DNA from: Actinocatenispora sera
Lineage (GTDB): Bacteria; Actinomycetota; Actinomycetes; Mycobacteriales; Micromonosporaceae
NCBI RefSeq assembly: GCF_018324685.1
Contig: NZ_AP023354.1
Location: 2,666,001-2,730,000 of the forward strand
Direction of reading: 5' to 3'
DNA: 64,000 bases
Numbering within the stretch: the stretch's first letter is position 1; each line of letters opens with the position of its first letter. Under the pieces are notes generated by a model, which saw only the letters and a list, made by a program, of their open reading frames with translations, did no database searches and was not told the DNA's origin. A program made the translations under genes and the position numbers. Shown piece after piece: positions 31,499 to 40,760 of this stretch.

Positions 31499-34400
31499 CC
31501 GGCACCGGCGGCGCGGTGGACGGCTGGTTCCCGCGGCCGGTGCGCCGCGCCGGCGCCACCTGGCAGCTGTACTGCCTGCCCTACGCTGGCGCCAGCGCGA
31601 GCGCGTTCCGCCGCTGGCCGGCCGCGTTCGGCGCCGAGGTGGAGGTCGTGCCGGTCAAGCTGCCCGGCCGGGAGGGTCGTTACGCGGAGCCGCTGACGCT
31701 GGATCCGGTCGCGATGGCGGACGCGATCGTGGCCGACGCCGGCCCGCGATTCGCCCTGTACGGCCATTCGCTCGGCGCCCGGCTCGGCTACGAGGTGACC
31801 CGGGTACTGGTCGAGCGCGGCGACCGGTTGCCGGAGCGGCTGTTCGTGGCGGCCGGCCGGCCGCCGGACGAGCGCGGCGACGGGCCGCTGGACAACATCG
31901 CCGGGCTGCCCCGCGACCAGCTCGTGGCCCGGGTCGTCGCGGCCGGCGGGATGCCCGCCGAGCTGCTCGACGCGCCGGACCTGATCGACCTGCTGCTGCC
32001 GGTGCTGCGGGCCGACCTGGCCTGGCTGGAGGCGTACCGGTACGAGCCGCGGCCGCCGCTGCCGGTCCGGGTGACCACGTTCGCCGGTGAATCCGACGTG
32101 GCCGTACCGCCGGGGCAGCTGGCCGGCTGGCAGCGGCACACCGATGCGGGGCTTCGGGCCCACCGGGTGCCCGGCGGTCACTTCTTCCTGCACGACACGC
32201 TCGACCGGCTCGCCGCGCTGATCCGCGCCGACCTGCACACCGCACGCACCGGCGGGATGCCGTCCCACGCCGCACCGCGGCGGCCGGCGGGGCACCGGGT
32301 GCCGCTGGGGGAGACCGGGTGGTCGGTGTGGCGGGACGCGCTGCTGCGCGGTACCGGGTTCCCGGCGGCCGGACTGGACCGGTTCGCCGCACCGGACCTG
32401 GCCGCGACCGCCGACCCGCTGATCAAGCTCGACCCGCAGCGGGCGGTCACCGACGCCGGTTTCGTTGCCGCGTACCAGCAAGCGGTCGAACGAGGCTCGC
32501 AGGTGGCGGCCGAGCTGGCCGCGGATCCGTTGCTGCGCGAGGCGGTCGGCTGGCAGAACCGCAACGCGCTGACCGGGCTGGACCACCTGCTGCCCGGCCG
32601 CGGCACCGGCCGCCCGTCGAAGCGGCGCGAGCGGGAGACCGCGCTGATCCGCTACTGGCAGCGGTACTGCGGGAAGAACGACACGATCGGCTTCTTCGGC
32701 CCGACCTGCTGGGTCACCGTCGACCCCGAGCTGCCCGAGGTTGCCGTGGTCGAGCCGGGCAGCGGGCTGACCCGCCGCCGCCGGGTGCACTACGAGACCT
32801 GGGCGCTCGACGCGTACGCGCAGCGGCTGGCCGACGATCCGGCCACCCGGCGCTGGCTGCCGGTGGTTGTCTCGCCGGAGATCCACTGGGACGGGCGGCT
32901 CGCGTACCGGCCGGCGCAACCGCCGGTGCCGCTGTCCGCGGCGGCCGCGGCGGTGCTGTCGGCGGCCGACGGCCGCCCCGCCGTCGAGGTCGTGGCCGAG
33001 CTGTCGACCGCGCCGGAGTCGGCCCTGCGCCGGGACGAGGACGGGTACCTGCTGCTCGACGGGCTGGTGCGGCAGGGGCTGCTGCGCTGGGGTGCCGACC
33101 TGCCGCTGCACCCGGACGCCGAATCCGTGCTGCGGCTACGCATCGCGGCGATCGGTGCCGAGCCGGAGCGTTCCGCCGCGCAGCGCGGGCTGGACCGGCT
33201 CGACGCGGCCCGCGACGCGGTGGCCGCCGCGGCCGGCGACCCGGACGCGCTGCGCGACGCGCTCGGCGCGCTGGCCGAGACGTTCGAGGCGGTGACCGGT
33301 CAGCCGGCGCAGCGCCGGGCCGGCCAGACCTACGCCGGCCGCGCGCTGTGCTACGAGGACACCGACCGCGACCTGAGCGTGGTGTTCGGCCGGCCGCTGC
33401 AAGACGAGCTGGCCGGGCCGCTGGACATCCTGCTGCGGGCGGCACGCTGGCTGACCGTGGCGCTGGCCGACGCGTACGGGCAGGCGCTGCACGAGCTGTA
33501 CCGGGAGCTGGCCGCCGAGCCGGGCCCGGTGCGGCTGTCGGATCTGTGGTACCTGGCGCAGGGGCCGCTGTGGGGCGGCGGGGACCGCCCGGTCGACGCG
33601 GTCGCGGCGCAGTTCGCGGCGCGCTGGGCCGGCCTGTTCGGCGCCACCGGCGACGGTCCGGTGCAGCGCAGCGCGGCGGAGCTGGCGCCCGCGGTCGCAG
33701 CGGCGTTCCCGGCCGAGGCGCCGGGCTGGTCGGCCGGCTTCGTACACAGCCCGGACCTGCAGATCTGCGCGACCGACGTGGCCGCGTTGCGGCGCGGCGA
33801 CTACCGGGTCGTGCTGGGCGAGATGCACGTCGCCTGGCCGACCTTCGACTGCGCGGTGTTCACCGAGTGGCACCGGGACGCCGACGCGCTGCGCACCGCG
33901 CTCGCCGCCGATCTCGGGCCGGGCCGGGTGCGGCTGCTGTACCCGCCGGACTGGCCGCGGCACACCGGCCGGGTCGCGCACAGCCTCGCCGACGCCGACG
34001 ACGTGCACCTGGGCGTCGCGCCGGGCCCGGTCGCCGGCATCGGCGGGCACGTGCCGGCCAGCGGCATGCTGGTCGAGGAGCGGGACGGCGCGCTGGTCGC
34101 CACCGACCCGGCCGGCCGGCAGCGGCCGCTGGTGGAGGTGTTCTCGGCGCTGCTGGCGATGCACGCGGTGGACGGATTCAAACTGCTCGCACCGGCCGAG
34201 CACACCGCCCGGCTGTCCATCGACCGGCTGGTGGTCAGCCGGGAGACCTGGCGTACCACGGTGGATCGCAGCGGCCTCGCCGCCGCCCGCGGCGACGCCG
34301 CGCGCTACCTCGCGGTACGGCGCTGGCGCGCCGAGCTGGGTCTGCCGGAACGCGTGTACGTCAAGGTCGACACCGAGATCAAGCCGTTCTTCGTCGACCT

Positions 34401-34596
34401 GACCAGCCCGCAGTACGCGGTGGCGCTGTGCAACGCGGCGCGCGGGGCACGCACCCGGGCCGGCCGGGACGTACCGGTGACCGTCACCGAGATGCTGCCC
34501 ACCCCCGACGAGTGCTGGGTGCCCGACGCGGCCGGCCAGCGCTACTTCAGCGAGCTGCGGCTGCAGATCACCGACGCGGAGGCGATCGATGGCTGA
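31495..34596 (+). CDS. Type II thioesterase fused to a LanB-like (lantibiotic dehydratase N-domain) protein
   Basis: This 1033-residue protein has two parts. Residues 1 to about 245 are a complete type II thioesterase: LYCLPYAGASASAFRRW, GHSLGAR with Ser92, ESDVAVPP, and GGHFFLHD. Such enzymes clear stalled carrier domains. From about 265 to the end is a region like the N-terminal glutamylation domain of LanB dehydratases: GTGFPAAGLDRFAAPDL, then RYCGKNDTIGFFGP near 389-402 at the place of the LanB RxTPFGLF motif, and VKVDTEIKPFFVDLTSPQYA near the end. No SpaB_C-type elimination domain is present. LanB and the related PEARL enzymes use aminoacyl-tRNA. ATG 31495 overlaps the PKS stop; the frame continues without break through the junction near 32225-32290, so the fusion is real in this sequence. 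It may use aminoacyl-tRNA to modify an NRPS/PKS intermediate. Confidence 0.75.
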   Translation: MTGTGGAVDGWFPRPVRRAGATWQLYCLPYAGASASAFRRWPAAFGAEVEVVPVKLPGREGRYAEPLTLDPVAMADAIVADAGPRFALYGHSLGARLGYEVTRVLVERGDRLPERLFVAAGRPPDERGDGPLDNIAGLPRDQLVARVVAAGGMPAELLDAPDLIDLLLPVLRADLAWLEAYRYEPRPPLPVRVTTFAGESDVAVPPGQLAGWQRHTDAGLRAHRVPGGHFFLHDTLDRLAALIRADLHTARTGGMPSHAAPRRPAGHRVPLGETGWSVWRDALLRGTGFPAAGLDRFAAPDLAATADPLIKLDPQRAVTDAGFVAAYQQAVERGSQVAAELAADPLLREAVGWQNRNALTGLDHLLPGRGTGRPSKRRERETALIRYWQRYCGKNDTIGFFGPTCWVTVDPELPEVAVVEPGSGLTRRRRVHYETWALDAYAQRLADDPATRRWLPVVVSPEIHWDGRLAYRPAQPPVPLSAAAAAVLSAADGRPAVEVVAELSTAPESALRRDEDGYLLLDGLVRQGLLRWGADLPLHPDAESVLRLRIAAIGAEPERSAAQRGLDRLDAARDAVAAAAGDPDALRDALGALAETFEAVTGQPAQRRAGQTYAGRALCYEDTDRDLSVVFGRPLQDELAGPLDILLRAARWLTVALADAYGQALHELYRELAAEPGPVRLSDLWYLAQGPLWGGGDRPVDAVAAQFAARWAGLFGATGDGPVQRSAAELAPAVAAAFPAEAPGWSAGFVHSPDLQICATDVAALRRGDYRVVLGEMHVAWPTFDCAVFTEWHRDADALRTALAADLGPGRVRLLYPPDWPRHTGRVAHSLADADDVHLGVAPGPVAGIGGHVPASGMLVEERDGALVATDPAGRQRPLVEVFSALLAMHAVDGFKLLAPAEHTARLSIDRLVVSRETWRTTVDRSGLAAARGDAARYLAVRRWRAELGLPERVYVKVDTEIKPFFVDLTSPQYAVALCNAARGARTRAGRDVPVTVTEMLPTPDECWVPDAAGQRYFSELRLQITDAEAIDG

Positions 34597-37500
34597 CGAG
34601 AGTCTGTTCGCGCTGGTCCTGGCGCAGGCGCGGGCCACCCCCGACGCCATCGCGGTACGGCAGTGGGACCGGGCCGAGAGCTACGCGTCGCTGCTCGGCC
34701 GCGCCGGCGCGCTCGCGGCGACGCTGCCGACCGCCGGTACCGGGCTGATCGGGGTGTGCACCGAGCGCGGCGTCGAGATGGTCGTCGCGGTACTCGGGGC
34801 GCTGGGTTCCGGTGCCGGCTACCTGCCGCTGGACCCGGCACATCCGCGCGATCGGTTGCGGCACTTGGTCACCGAGTCGCAGGTGGACGCGATCGTGGTC
34901 GACGCCGCCGGCCGGGCCGCGCTGGGCCGGGTCGACGTACCGCTGGTGGAGATCCCGGCCGCGCCGCTGCCGCTGGCGGACGTACCGGCGGGGCCGCCCG
35001 GGCGCGACCGGCTCGCGTACCTCGCCTACACCTCCGGCTCCACCGGTACCCCGAAGGGCGTGCTGGTCAGCCAGCGCAGCGTGCTGGAGTTCGTCGACGC
35101 GTGCCGGGCGCTGACCGGCGCGACCGCCGCCGACCGGCTGCTCGGCCTCACCTCGCTGAGCTGGGACGCCTCGGTGATGGACCTGTTCCTGACGCTGACC
35201 ACCGGCGCCACCGTCGCGCTGGTCGGCCACCGGGACCGGATCGACCCCGCACGGCTGGTCGGCTTCGCCGCAGCGCACGAGGTCACCTGGTGCGTGTGCA
35301 CCCCGCCGGTACTGGCGCTGCTCGACCCGGTGGCGCTGCCGACGCTGCGCACGATCGTGGTCGGCGGCGAGGCGCTACCGCCGCGGCTGGTGCGACGCTG
35401 GCGGGACCGGCACCTGTTCAACGTGTACGGGCCGACGGAAACCACGGTGTTCGTGCTCGCCGCCGACCTGCACGGGGCGCCCGACGGGGAACCGCCGATC
35501 GGGGCACCGGTCGGTGCGCACGCCGCGTACCTGGTGGACGAGGCGCTGCAACCGGTCCCCGACGGCGAGATCGGCGAGCTGCTCATCGGCGGGCCCGGCG
35601 TGGCGTACGGCTACCTGAACGCGCCGCGGCTGACCGCCACCCGGTTCGTCCCGGACGCGCTGTCCGGCCGGCCCGGCGAGCGGCTGTACCGCACCGGCGA
35701 CCTGGCCCGGCGCCGCCCGGACGGCCAGCTGGAGTTCCTCGGCCGCCGCGACGGCCAGGTCAAGATCCGCGGCCAGCGCGTCGAGACCGGCGAGATCGAG
35801 GCGGTACTGCAGGCGCACCCGGACGTGACCCAGGCCGCGGTGCTCGCCCTGCCCGGCCCGATCGGCCCCGAACTGGTCGCCTACCTCGCCCCCGCCACCG
35901 CGCCGGCCGACGGCGAACTCGTCGCGCACGCCGCCCGGCGGCTGACCGACGCCATGGTGCCCCGCCGGTACGTGCGACTCGACGCGCTGCCGTTCACCGT
36001 GGTCGGCAAGGTCGACCGGGACGCGCTCGCGGCGCTGACCACGATCGACCCGGCGGCGACACCGGCCGATCCGGTCGCCGCCGCCTGGGCCCGGGTGCTG
36101 GGCGGCAGCCCCGGCCCCGACGACGACTTCTTCGCCCACGGCGGCCACTCGCTCGCCGCCATGCGGCTGGTCGCCGAGCTGCGCGAGCTGTTCGCCCGCG
36201 ACGTCACCGTCGAGGACGTGTTCGCCGGCCGCACCCCGGCCGGGATCGCCGCCCGCGTGGCCGCGGCCGGCCCGCTGACCGGGCCGGAGCCGACCACCGG
36301 GAACCCGCCCACGCTCTCGCCGTCGCAGCGCCGGCTGTGGTTCGTCGACCAGCTCGCCCCCGACTCCGCCGCCTACAACATCGCGTTCGCCGAACGCATC
36401 CGCGGCCCGCTGGACGTACCGGTGCTGGCCGCCGCGCTGCGCCGGGTCGCCGATCGGCACGACGTGCTGCGCTGGCGCATCGAGCAGCACGACGGCGTAC
36501 CGCGACCGGTCTGCGACCCCAGCGGCGAGGTCCCGCTGCCGGTCACCGACGTCACCGAGGCCGAGCTGGACGACGTGCTGCGCGACCGCGCCGGTACCGT
36601 CGTCGACCTCGCCGCCGGCCCGGCCTGGCGCGCCGAACTGCTGCGGTTGGGGCCGACCGAGCACGTCCTCTGCCTCGTGTTGCACCACGCCGTCGCCGAC
36701 GGCTGGTCCCAGTCGGTGCTGTACCGGGAGATCGCCGCCGGGTACGCCGGCACCGAAGCACCCCCGCTGCTGGCCAGGTACGCCGACTACGCGGCCTGGC
36801 GCGCCGACCGCGACGCCGAACGCGGCCAGGCCGACCTGGCCTGGTGGACCGAACACCTGGCCGGCGCGCCGACCGTGCTCGACCTGCCCCGCGACCGGCC
36901 CCGCCCACCGGTACAGACCTACGCCGGCGCGGTGCTCGCCGCGCCGCTGCCGGCCGCGGCCGACGCCGACGTACGGGCCGCCGCCGCGCGCCACGGCGCC
37001 ACCCCGTCGGTGGTGGTACTCGCCGCCATCGGGGTGGCGCTCGCCCGGCTGACCGGCCGCGCCGACCACGTGGTCGGCGCCGTCGTCGCCGACCGCCGCC
37101 GCACCGCGTTCACCGACCTGGTCGGGTTCTTCGTCGACATCGTGCCGCTGCGGCTGCGCAGCGACACCGGCGCCAGCTTCGCCGACAACATCCGGTACTG
37201 CCTGGGCGAGGTGCTCGCCGCCGAGGCGCACCCGGGCGCCCCGCTGGAGGAGATCGTCGCCGCGCTCGGGGTGGCGCGCGATCCGTCCCGCGCCCCGCTG
37301 GTCCAGGTGCTGTTCAACGTGTTCAACTTCGCCGAGCCGCGGCTGGAGCTGCCCGGCCTGGACGTCACCCGGGTCCCGCTACCGGTGCCCGGCTCGCCGT
37401 TCGACCTCACCCTGTACCTGACCGAACGCGACGGCCGGTTCGTGCTGGAGGCCGCCTACAACACCGACCTGTACCGGCCGGAGCGGATGCGGGCGCTGCT

Positions 37501-37945
37501 CGACGGCCTGGTGCAGCTGATCGGCACGCTGGCCGCGGCGCCGGAGGCGGCCACCGCCGACGCGGGACCGCGGTTCGACACCACCGGCGTCACCGACGCG
37601 CCCGCGGCCGCCCCGGCCCGTACCGGCGGGTCGGCGGCACCGGCCACCGACACCGAACGGCTCGTCGCCGAGGTGTGGCAGGCACTGCTGGGCCGGACCG
37701 AGCTGGGCGCCACCGACAACTTCTTCGAACTCGGCGCGACGTCGCTCGCGATGGTCGAGGCCAGCAGCCGGATCGCCGCCCGCATCGGCCGGCCGGTACC
37801 GGTGGTGGATCTGTTCCGGTTCCCCAACATCCGGGCGCTCGCCGAACACCTGGACGGCTCCGCCGACACCGCGGCGCTCAGCCGCGCCCGGCAGCGCTCC
37901 GCCCTGCGCCGCCGCAACATCGCCCGCCGCCCCAACCCCCGCTGA
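34589..37945 (+). CDS. NRPS, A-T-C-T
   Basis: The 1118-residue protein starts at ATG 34589 after GGAGG and overlaps the previous gene by 8 bases. The A domain starts at the N-terminus ([11 protein letters not shown] near 148; WDASVMDLF). I read the pocket as D-A-M-V-V-G-V-V-F-K, suggesting a hydrophobic residue but no firm match. T1 has GGHSL with Ser521. The C domain has LHHAVADG with His699-700. A second carrier, [14 protein letters not shown] with Ser1052, ends the protein with no A domain of its own. That carrier must be charged in trans or accept the chain from C. The C-terminus is Arg-rich ([14 protein letters not shown]), like that of the A-T protein. It is the last gene of the plus-strand operon. 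Confidence 0.88.
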   Translation: MADESLFALVLAQARATPDAIAVRQWDRAESYASLLGRAGALAATLPTAGTGLIGVCTERGVEMVVAVLGALGSGAGYLPLDPAHPRDRLRHLVTESQVDAIVVDAAGRAALGRVDVPLVEIPAAPLPLADVPAGPPGRDRLAYLAYTSGSTGTPKGVLVSQRSVLEFVDACRALTGATAADRLLGLTSLSWDASVMDLFLTLTTGATVALVGHRDRIDPARLVGFAAAHEVTWCVCTPPVLALLDPVALPTLRTIVVGGEALPPRLVRRWRDRHLFNVYGPTETTVFVLAADLHGAPDGEPPIGAPVGAHAAYLVDEALQPVPDGEIGELLIGGPGVAYGYLNAPRLTATRFVPDALSGRPGERLYRTGDLARRRPDGQLEFLGRRDGQVKIRGQRVETGEIEAVLQAHPDVTQAAVLALPGPIGPELVAYLAPATAPADGELVAHAARRLTDAMVPRRYVRLDALPFTVVGKVDRDALAALTTIDPAATPADPVAAAWARVLGGSPGPDDDFFAHGGHSLAAMRLVAELRELFARDVTVEDVFAGRTPAGIAARVAAAGPLTGPEPTTGNPPTLSPSQRRLWFVDQLAPDSAAYNIAFAERIRGPLDVPVLAAALRRVADRHDVLRWRIEQHDGVPRPVCDPSGEVPLPVTDVTEAELDDVLRDRAGTVVDLAAGPAWRAELLRLGPTEHVLCLVLHHAVADGWSQSVLYREIAAGYAGTEAPPLLARYADYAAWRADRDAERGQADLAWWTEHLAGAPTVLDLPRDRPRPPVQTYAGAVLAAPLPAAADADVRAAAARHGATPSVVVLAAIGVALARLTGRADHVVGAVVADRRRTAFTDLVGFFVDIVPLRLRSDTGASFADNIRYCLGEVLAAEAHPGAPLEEIVAALGVARDPSRAPLVQVLFNVFNFAEPRLELPGLDVTRVPLPVPGSPFDLTLYLTERDGRFVLEAAYNTDLYRPERMRALLDGLVQLIGTLAAAPEAATADAGPRFDTTGVTDAPAAAPARTGGSAAPATDTERLVAEVWQALLGRTELGATDNFFELGATSLAMVEASSRIAARIGRPVPVVDLFRFPNIRALAEHLDGSADTAALSRARQRSALRRRNIARRPNPR

Positions 37946-37978
37946 TGGGGCCGGGGCGGCGGCGGTGGTCGTGCCGTC

Positions 37979-37999
37979 CCGCGGCGTAGATCGCCGCGG
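37979..37999. terminator. Perfect 8-bp-stem hairpin at the end of the biosynthetic operon
   Basis: CCGCGGCG (37979-37986) and CGCCGCGG (37992-37999) form a perfect stem around the loop TAGAT. It lies between the end of the A-T-C-T gene (37945) and the convergent kinase-like gene (stop at 38040), so it can serve both. Confidence 0.65.
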
Positions 38000-38039
38000 C
38001 CGGCGACGCAGGGTGGTGTCGTTGCCCGGGTCGGACCCC

Positions 38040-39155
38040 CTAACCGGTGAACTGCGCGAGGTGCGTGAGTGGGGTGAGGGCCGCGACGGCCGCGTCGATC
38101 CGGGCTGCGGGGTAGGGCGTGGTGCGGCTGGTGCCGAACAGGTCCCAGTAGAAGTCGTTGACCGCGACCGTGACCGCCGCGTTCCGCCCGATCAGCGCCG
38201 CGATCCCCGGCGGCGCGCCGACCACCCGGGTACTGGCGGCGCAGCGGCGCAGGTAGTCGTTGCGCGCGGGCGTCCCGTCGTCGGCGAACATCGGCACCCC
38301 GCACACGTGCACGACCAGCCAGTTGATCAGCTGGCCCAGCGCGTGGGCGACGTCGTGGTTGCGGTGGGCCGCCACGAAGTGCGCCTCGGCCGCGGACAGG
38401 GTGAAGCCGGGCGAGGTCGCCAAACCCAGATCCACCAGGTAGAGCCGCTCGCCGTCGGTGCGGACGTTGCCGAAGTGCGCGTCGAAGTGCAGCAGCCCGG
38501 CATCGTTGAGGAAGCCGAGGTCGAGGCGCAGCCGCCGCTCCACCATGGCGGCGGCCGCGGCGATCGCCGCCGGCCCGGCCGCGAGCCGGTCGAGCAGCCA
38601 GTCGGTCAGGCCGTCCGGGACGTACTCCAGGAACAGCACGATGCTCGCCGATGCCGTGGCGGCCGCCTCGATCCGTTCGCGCACCGCCGGGGAGCCGTGC
38701 AGGAACTCGACCGCGCCGTCGACGTCGGCGAGTTCGTCGGTCAGCGGCGGGCTGCCGGGCAGCATCCGCCAGTGGTACAGCAGGGGGAACGCCTCGGTGC
38801 GCCGCGCGCGCACCCAGTCGGTGGTCATCGTGTTCGCGGCCACCTCCCGCCACACCCCGAACCCCGGGTGCCCGCCGACGCCGTACTGGCAGTACGTCGG
38901 CAGGTCGAACAGGTTCGCCGTGGAGCAGAGGTGCTCCGGGCGGCGTTCCCGGTCGCTGAGCGGGACCCGCTTGACGAACACCGGCGTGCCGTCGACCTCC
39001 AGCAGCGCCGAGGTACCGCCGATGCCGTGCGCCAGCGGCCGTGCCCCGTCCACCAGCCGTACCAACTCCTCGTCGGTCCGCGCCGAGAGCGTCTCGGTGA
39101 CCGCGCCGTACCGCGCGATCCGGGCATCGAACCGGAGCGCCGCTGGCTTCGTCAC
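38040..39155 (-). CDS. Kinase-like protein, aminoglycoside/lipid kinase fold
   Basis: The 371-residue protein shows the protein-kinase-like fold of small-molecule kinases. LLEVDGTPVFVKRVPLS near 52-68 carries the ATP-binding Lys. LLHFDAHFGNV near 228-238 is the catalytic loop with the Asp and downstream Asn. LVDLGLATSPGF near 245-256 is the DFG-equivalent, with DLG. GTG 39155 is preceded by GGAG; an open frame continues upstream through the neighbouring methyltransferase but is not coding there. Kinases of this type often phosphorylate antibiotics (as APH enzymes do) or metabolites, so a self-resistance or tailoring role is possible. The convergent operon end and terminator set it apart from the PKS operon. 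Confidence 0.7.
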   Translation of the reverse strand: MTKPAALRFDARIARYGAVTETLSARTDEELVRLVDGARPLAHGIGGTSALLEVDGTPVFVKRVPLSDRERRPEHLCSTANLFDLPTYCQYGVGGHPGFGVWREVAANTMTTDWVRARRTEAFPLLYHWRMLPGSPPLTDELADVDGAVEFLHGSPAVRERIEAAATASASIVLFLEYVPDGLTDWLLDRLAAGPAAIAAAAAMVERRLRLDLGFLNDAGLLHFDAHFGNVRTDGERLYLVDLGLATSPGFTLSAAEAHFVAAHRNHDVAHALGQLINWLVVHVCGVPMFADDGTPARNDYLRRCAASTRVVGAPPGIAALIGRNAAVTVAVNDFYWDLFGTSRTTPYPAARIDAAVAALTPLTHLAQFTG

Positions 39156-39235
39156 GAGGTGGCTCCGATCGGTACGGGCGGGCGTGGTCCGGCGGCCCCG
39201 CGAAGCCGGGCCGCGTCGTGGTTCGGTGGCGAGGT

Positions 39236-40012
39236 TCAGGGCAGGGCGCGGATCAACACCAGGGAGCCGTGCAGTTCGCTCTGGTGCCGGAGCCGACCGT
39301 ACCGGTCGTCCCAGGCGCCGGAGTCCAGCGCGGCGCGCAGCCGGTCGGTGTACCGCTCGGCCAGCGCGGGCTCGACGAAGCTCCAGGCCGAACAGGACTG
39401 CCGGGCGGCGGGGTCGAGCAGCATCTCCGGCCGCGCGTAGTACGCCTCGTTGAAGCCGTCGACGCAGTCGGCCGGGATCGGTACGGTCCGCACGTCGGCC
39501 CGGCCGCCCAGCACGGCGACGATGTCGTCGATCGCCGGGTAGCGGCGCGCCTCGGTGTCGAGCACGGCCGGCGCGTACTCGTACAGCCAGAAGCCGCGCA
39601 CCCGGTCCGGGTCGCAGGTCAGTACCGCGACCGGCCCGCGGGCGACCCGGCGCATCTCGCGCAGCCCGGCCGCCAGATCGGGCCACTGGTGCACGCTGAA
39701 GGTGGTCATCGCGGCGTCGAACGCGTCGTCGTCGAACGGCAACCGCTCGGCCACGCCGTCGACCGCCTCGGCCAGGTGCGCCGGGCGCTGCGCGCGCATC
39801 GACGCGGACGGTTCGACCGGGGTGATGGTGAAGCGCGGCGACTCGTACGAGCCGGCGCCGGCGCCGACGTTGACCACGGTGCGGGCGCCCTCCAGCGCCT
39901 GCTCGATCAGCGCGGTGATCCGCGGCTCCGGCCGGCGGTAACGCGCGTACGCCACGCCGATGGCACCGTAGTCGGCGTCCCCGGCGCTCCCGTCGCTCGT
40001 GTGTGCTCTCAT
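39236..40012 (-). CDS. SAM-dependent methyltransferase, class I
   Basis: The 258-residue protein has a Rossmann-like methyltransferase fold. VVNVGAGAGSYE near 46-57 is the SAM-binding motif I, with G-A-G-A-G. VEPSASM near 66-72 is the acidic-end beta-2. FDAAMTTFSVHQWPDL near 98-113 is motif IV. It resembles methyltransferase domain 11/25 proteins acting on small molecules. ATG 40012 follows GGGGAGGAG. It lies 80 bases upstream of the kinase-like gene on the same strand, so they may be co-transcribed. A tailoring role in the cluster is possible but not shown. Confidence 0.85.
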   Translation of the reverse strand: MRAHTSDGSAGDADYGAIGVAYARYRRPEPRITALIEQALEGARTVVNVGAGAGSYESPRFTITPVEPSASMRAQRPAHLAEAVDGVAERLPFDDDAFDAAMTTFSVHQWPDLAAGLREMRRVARGPVAVLTCDPDRVRGFWLYEYAPAVLDTEARRYPAIDDIVAVLGGRADVRTVPIPADCVDGFNEAYYARPEMLLDPAARQSCSAWSFVEPALAERYTDRLRAALDSGAWDDRYGRLRHQSELHGSLVLIRALP

Positions 40013-40226
40013 CGCGGACTCCTCCCCGCCGCAGCCGTCCTGTCATCCTCACGCCCACCGGGCCCACGTCGGCCCGTACCGTGTCGACGATCACGGCGCC
40101 CCGGGCCGGCCGCACCGATCACTGCCCCGCGCCGGTCGTCCGCACCGTCGGCACGATCGCCGTGCCGCGCCGGGCGGTTCGAGCATCGCCCGGCGTCGGC
40201 TGGTTCGCGCGGGTCGGTCGTGCTGC

Positions 40227-40736
40227 TCAGGCGGTGTTGGTGGGGGCCCAGAGCCGGTCGGCGTCGCCGGCGGCGAGGCTGCCGCGGTAGACGTCGATCT
40301 TGTGGTCGATGAGCGTCAGGTTCTCCTGGATCTCGGCGAGCCGGGCGCGCACCTCGGCGCGGTGCGCCTCCAGCAGGGCGAGGCGCTCGGCCTCGTTGCC
40401 GGGGCCGGCGGCGACGAGCTCCGCGTAGCGCCGGATGCCCCGGATCGGCATGCCGGTGGCGCGCAGCTTGGTGCAGATGACGACCCACTTGAGGTCGAGT
40501 TCGTGGTACCGCCGGCGACCGCCACTGGTGCGATCGACCGCGCTGATGACCAGCCCGGCCCGCTCGTAGTAGCGCAGCGTGTGCACGCTCACGCCGGTGC
40601 GGCGGGCCGCCTCGGCGATGGTCACCCCCTCGGCCGGCAGCGGATCCTGCGCCGCCTTCCGCCGGGGCGGATGCTGCTCGTCCCGGGGCGCCGGGTGGCG
40701 TGGTCGGGTCGTCGACTGCGGCTTGACTTCGAGCAC
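40227..40736 (-). CDS. MerR-family transcriptional regulator
   Basis: The 169-residue protein has the winged-helix MerR DNA-binding domain: TIAEAARRTGVSVHTLRYYE near 39-58, then GLVISAVDRTSGGRRRYHE. A long coiled-coil dimerisation helix follows, with RLALLEAHRAEVRARLAEIQ and ending in LIDHKIDVYRG. No metal-binding Cys cluster is present, so it probably senses organic compounds. I use GTG 40736, but GTG 40625 (just before TIAEAA) is an alternative that removes a 37-residue basic tail. It is divergent from an efflux MFS, with a dyad in the shared promoter, so it likely activates that pump in response to a drug. Confidence 0.9.
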   Translation of the reverse strand: MLEVKPQSTTRPRHPAPRDEQHPPRRKAAQDPLPAEGVTIAEAARRTGVSVHTLRYYERAGLVISAVDRTSGGRRRYHELDLKWVVICTKLRATGMPIRGIRRYAELVAAGPGNEAERLALLEAHRAEVRARLAEIQENLTLIDHKIDVYRGSLAAGDADRLWAPTNTA

Positions 40737-40753
40737 GCTCTAAATCCTAGCGT
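40723..40753 (+). promoter_or_regulatory. MerR-type promoter with 19-bp spacer and operator dyad
   Basis: TTGACT (40723-40728) and TAGCGT (40748-40753) are separated by 19 bases, the over-long spacer of MerR-activated promoters. The dyad GACTTCGAGC / GCTCTAAATC (40725-40734 and 40737-40746, 8 of 10 pairs) sits in the spacer, where MerR proteins bind. The -10 element ends 7 bases before ATG 40761, so the pump mRNA is probably leaderless. The same dyad covers the start of the merR-type gene. Confidence 0.7.
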
Positions 40754-40760
40754 CGACGGC

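Noticed and set aside
31495-34596. A classical lanthipeptide cluster around the LanB-like protein
   Set aside because: No LanC, SpaB_C elimination domain, precursor peptide or leader-like small ORF was found near it; all neighbours are NRPS/PKS genes.
38040-40115. A single 691-codon gene joining the kinase-like and methyltransferase regions
   Set aside because: The N-terminal 320 codons are an off-frame read of the methyltransferase, which has its own SAM motifs in another frame; the kinase has its own GTG and ribosome binding site at 39155.
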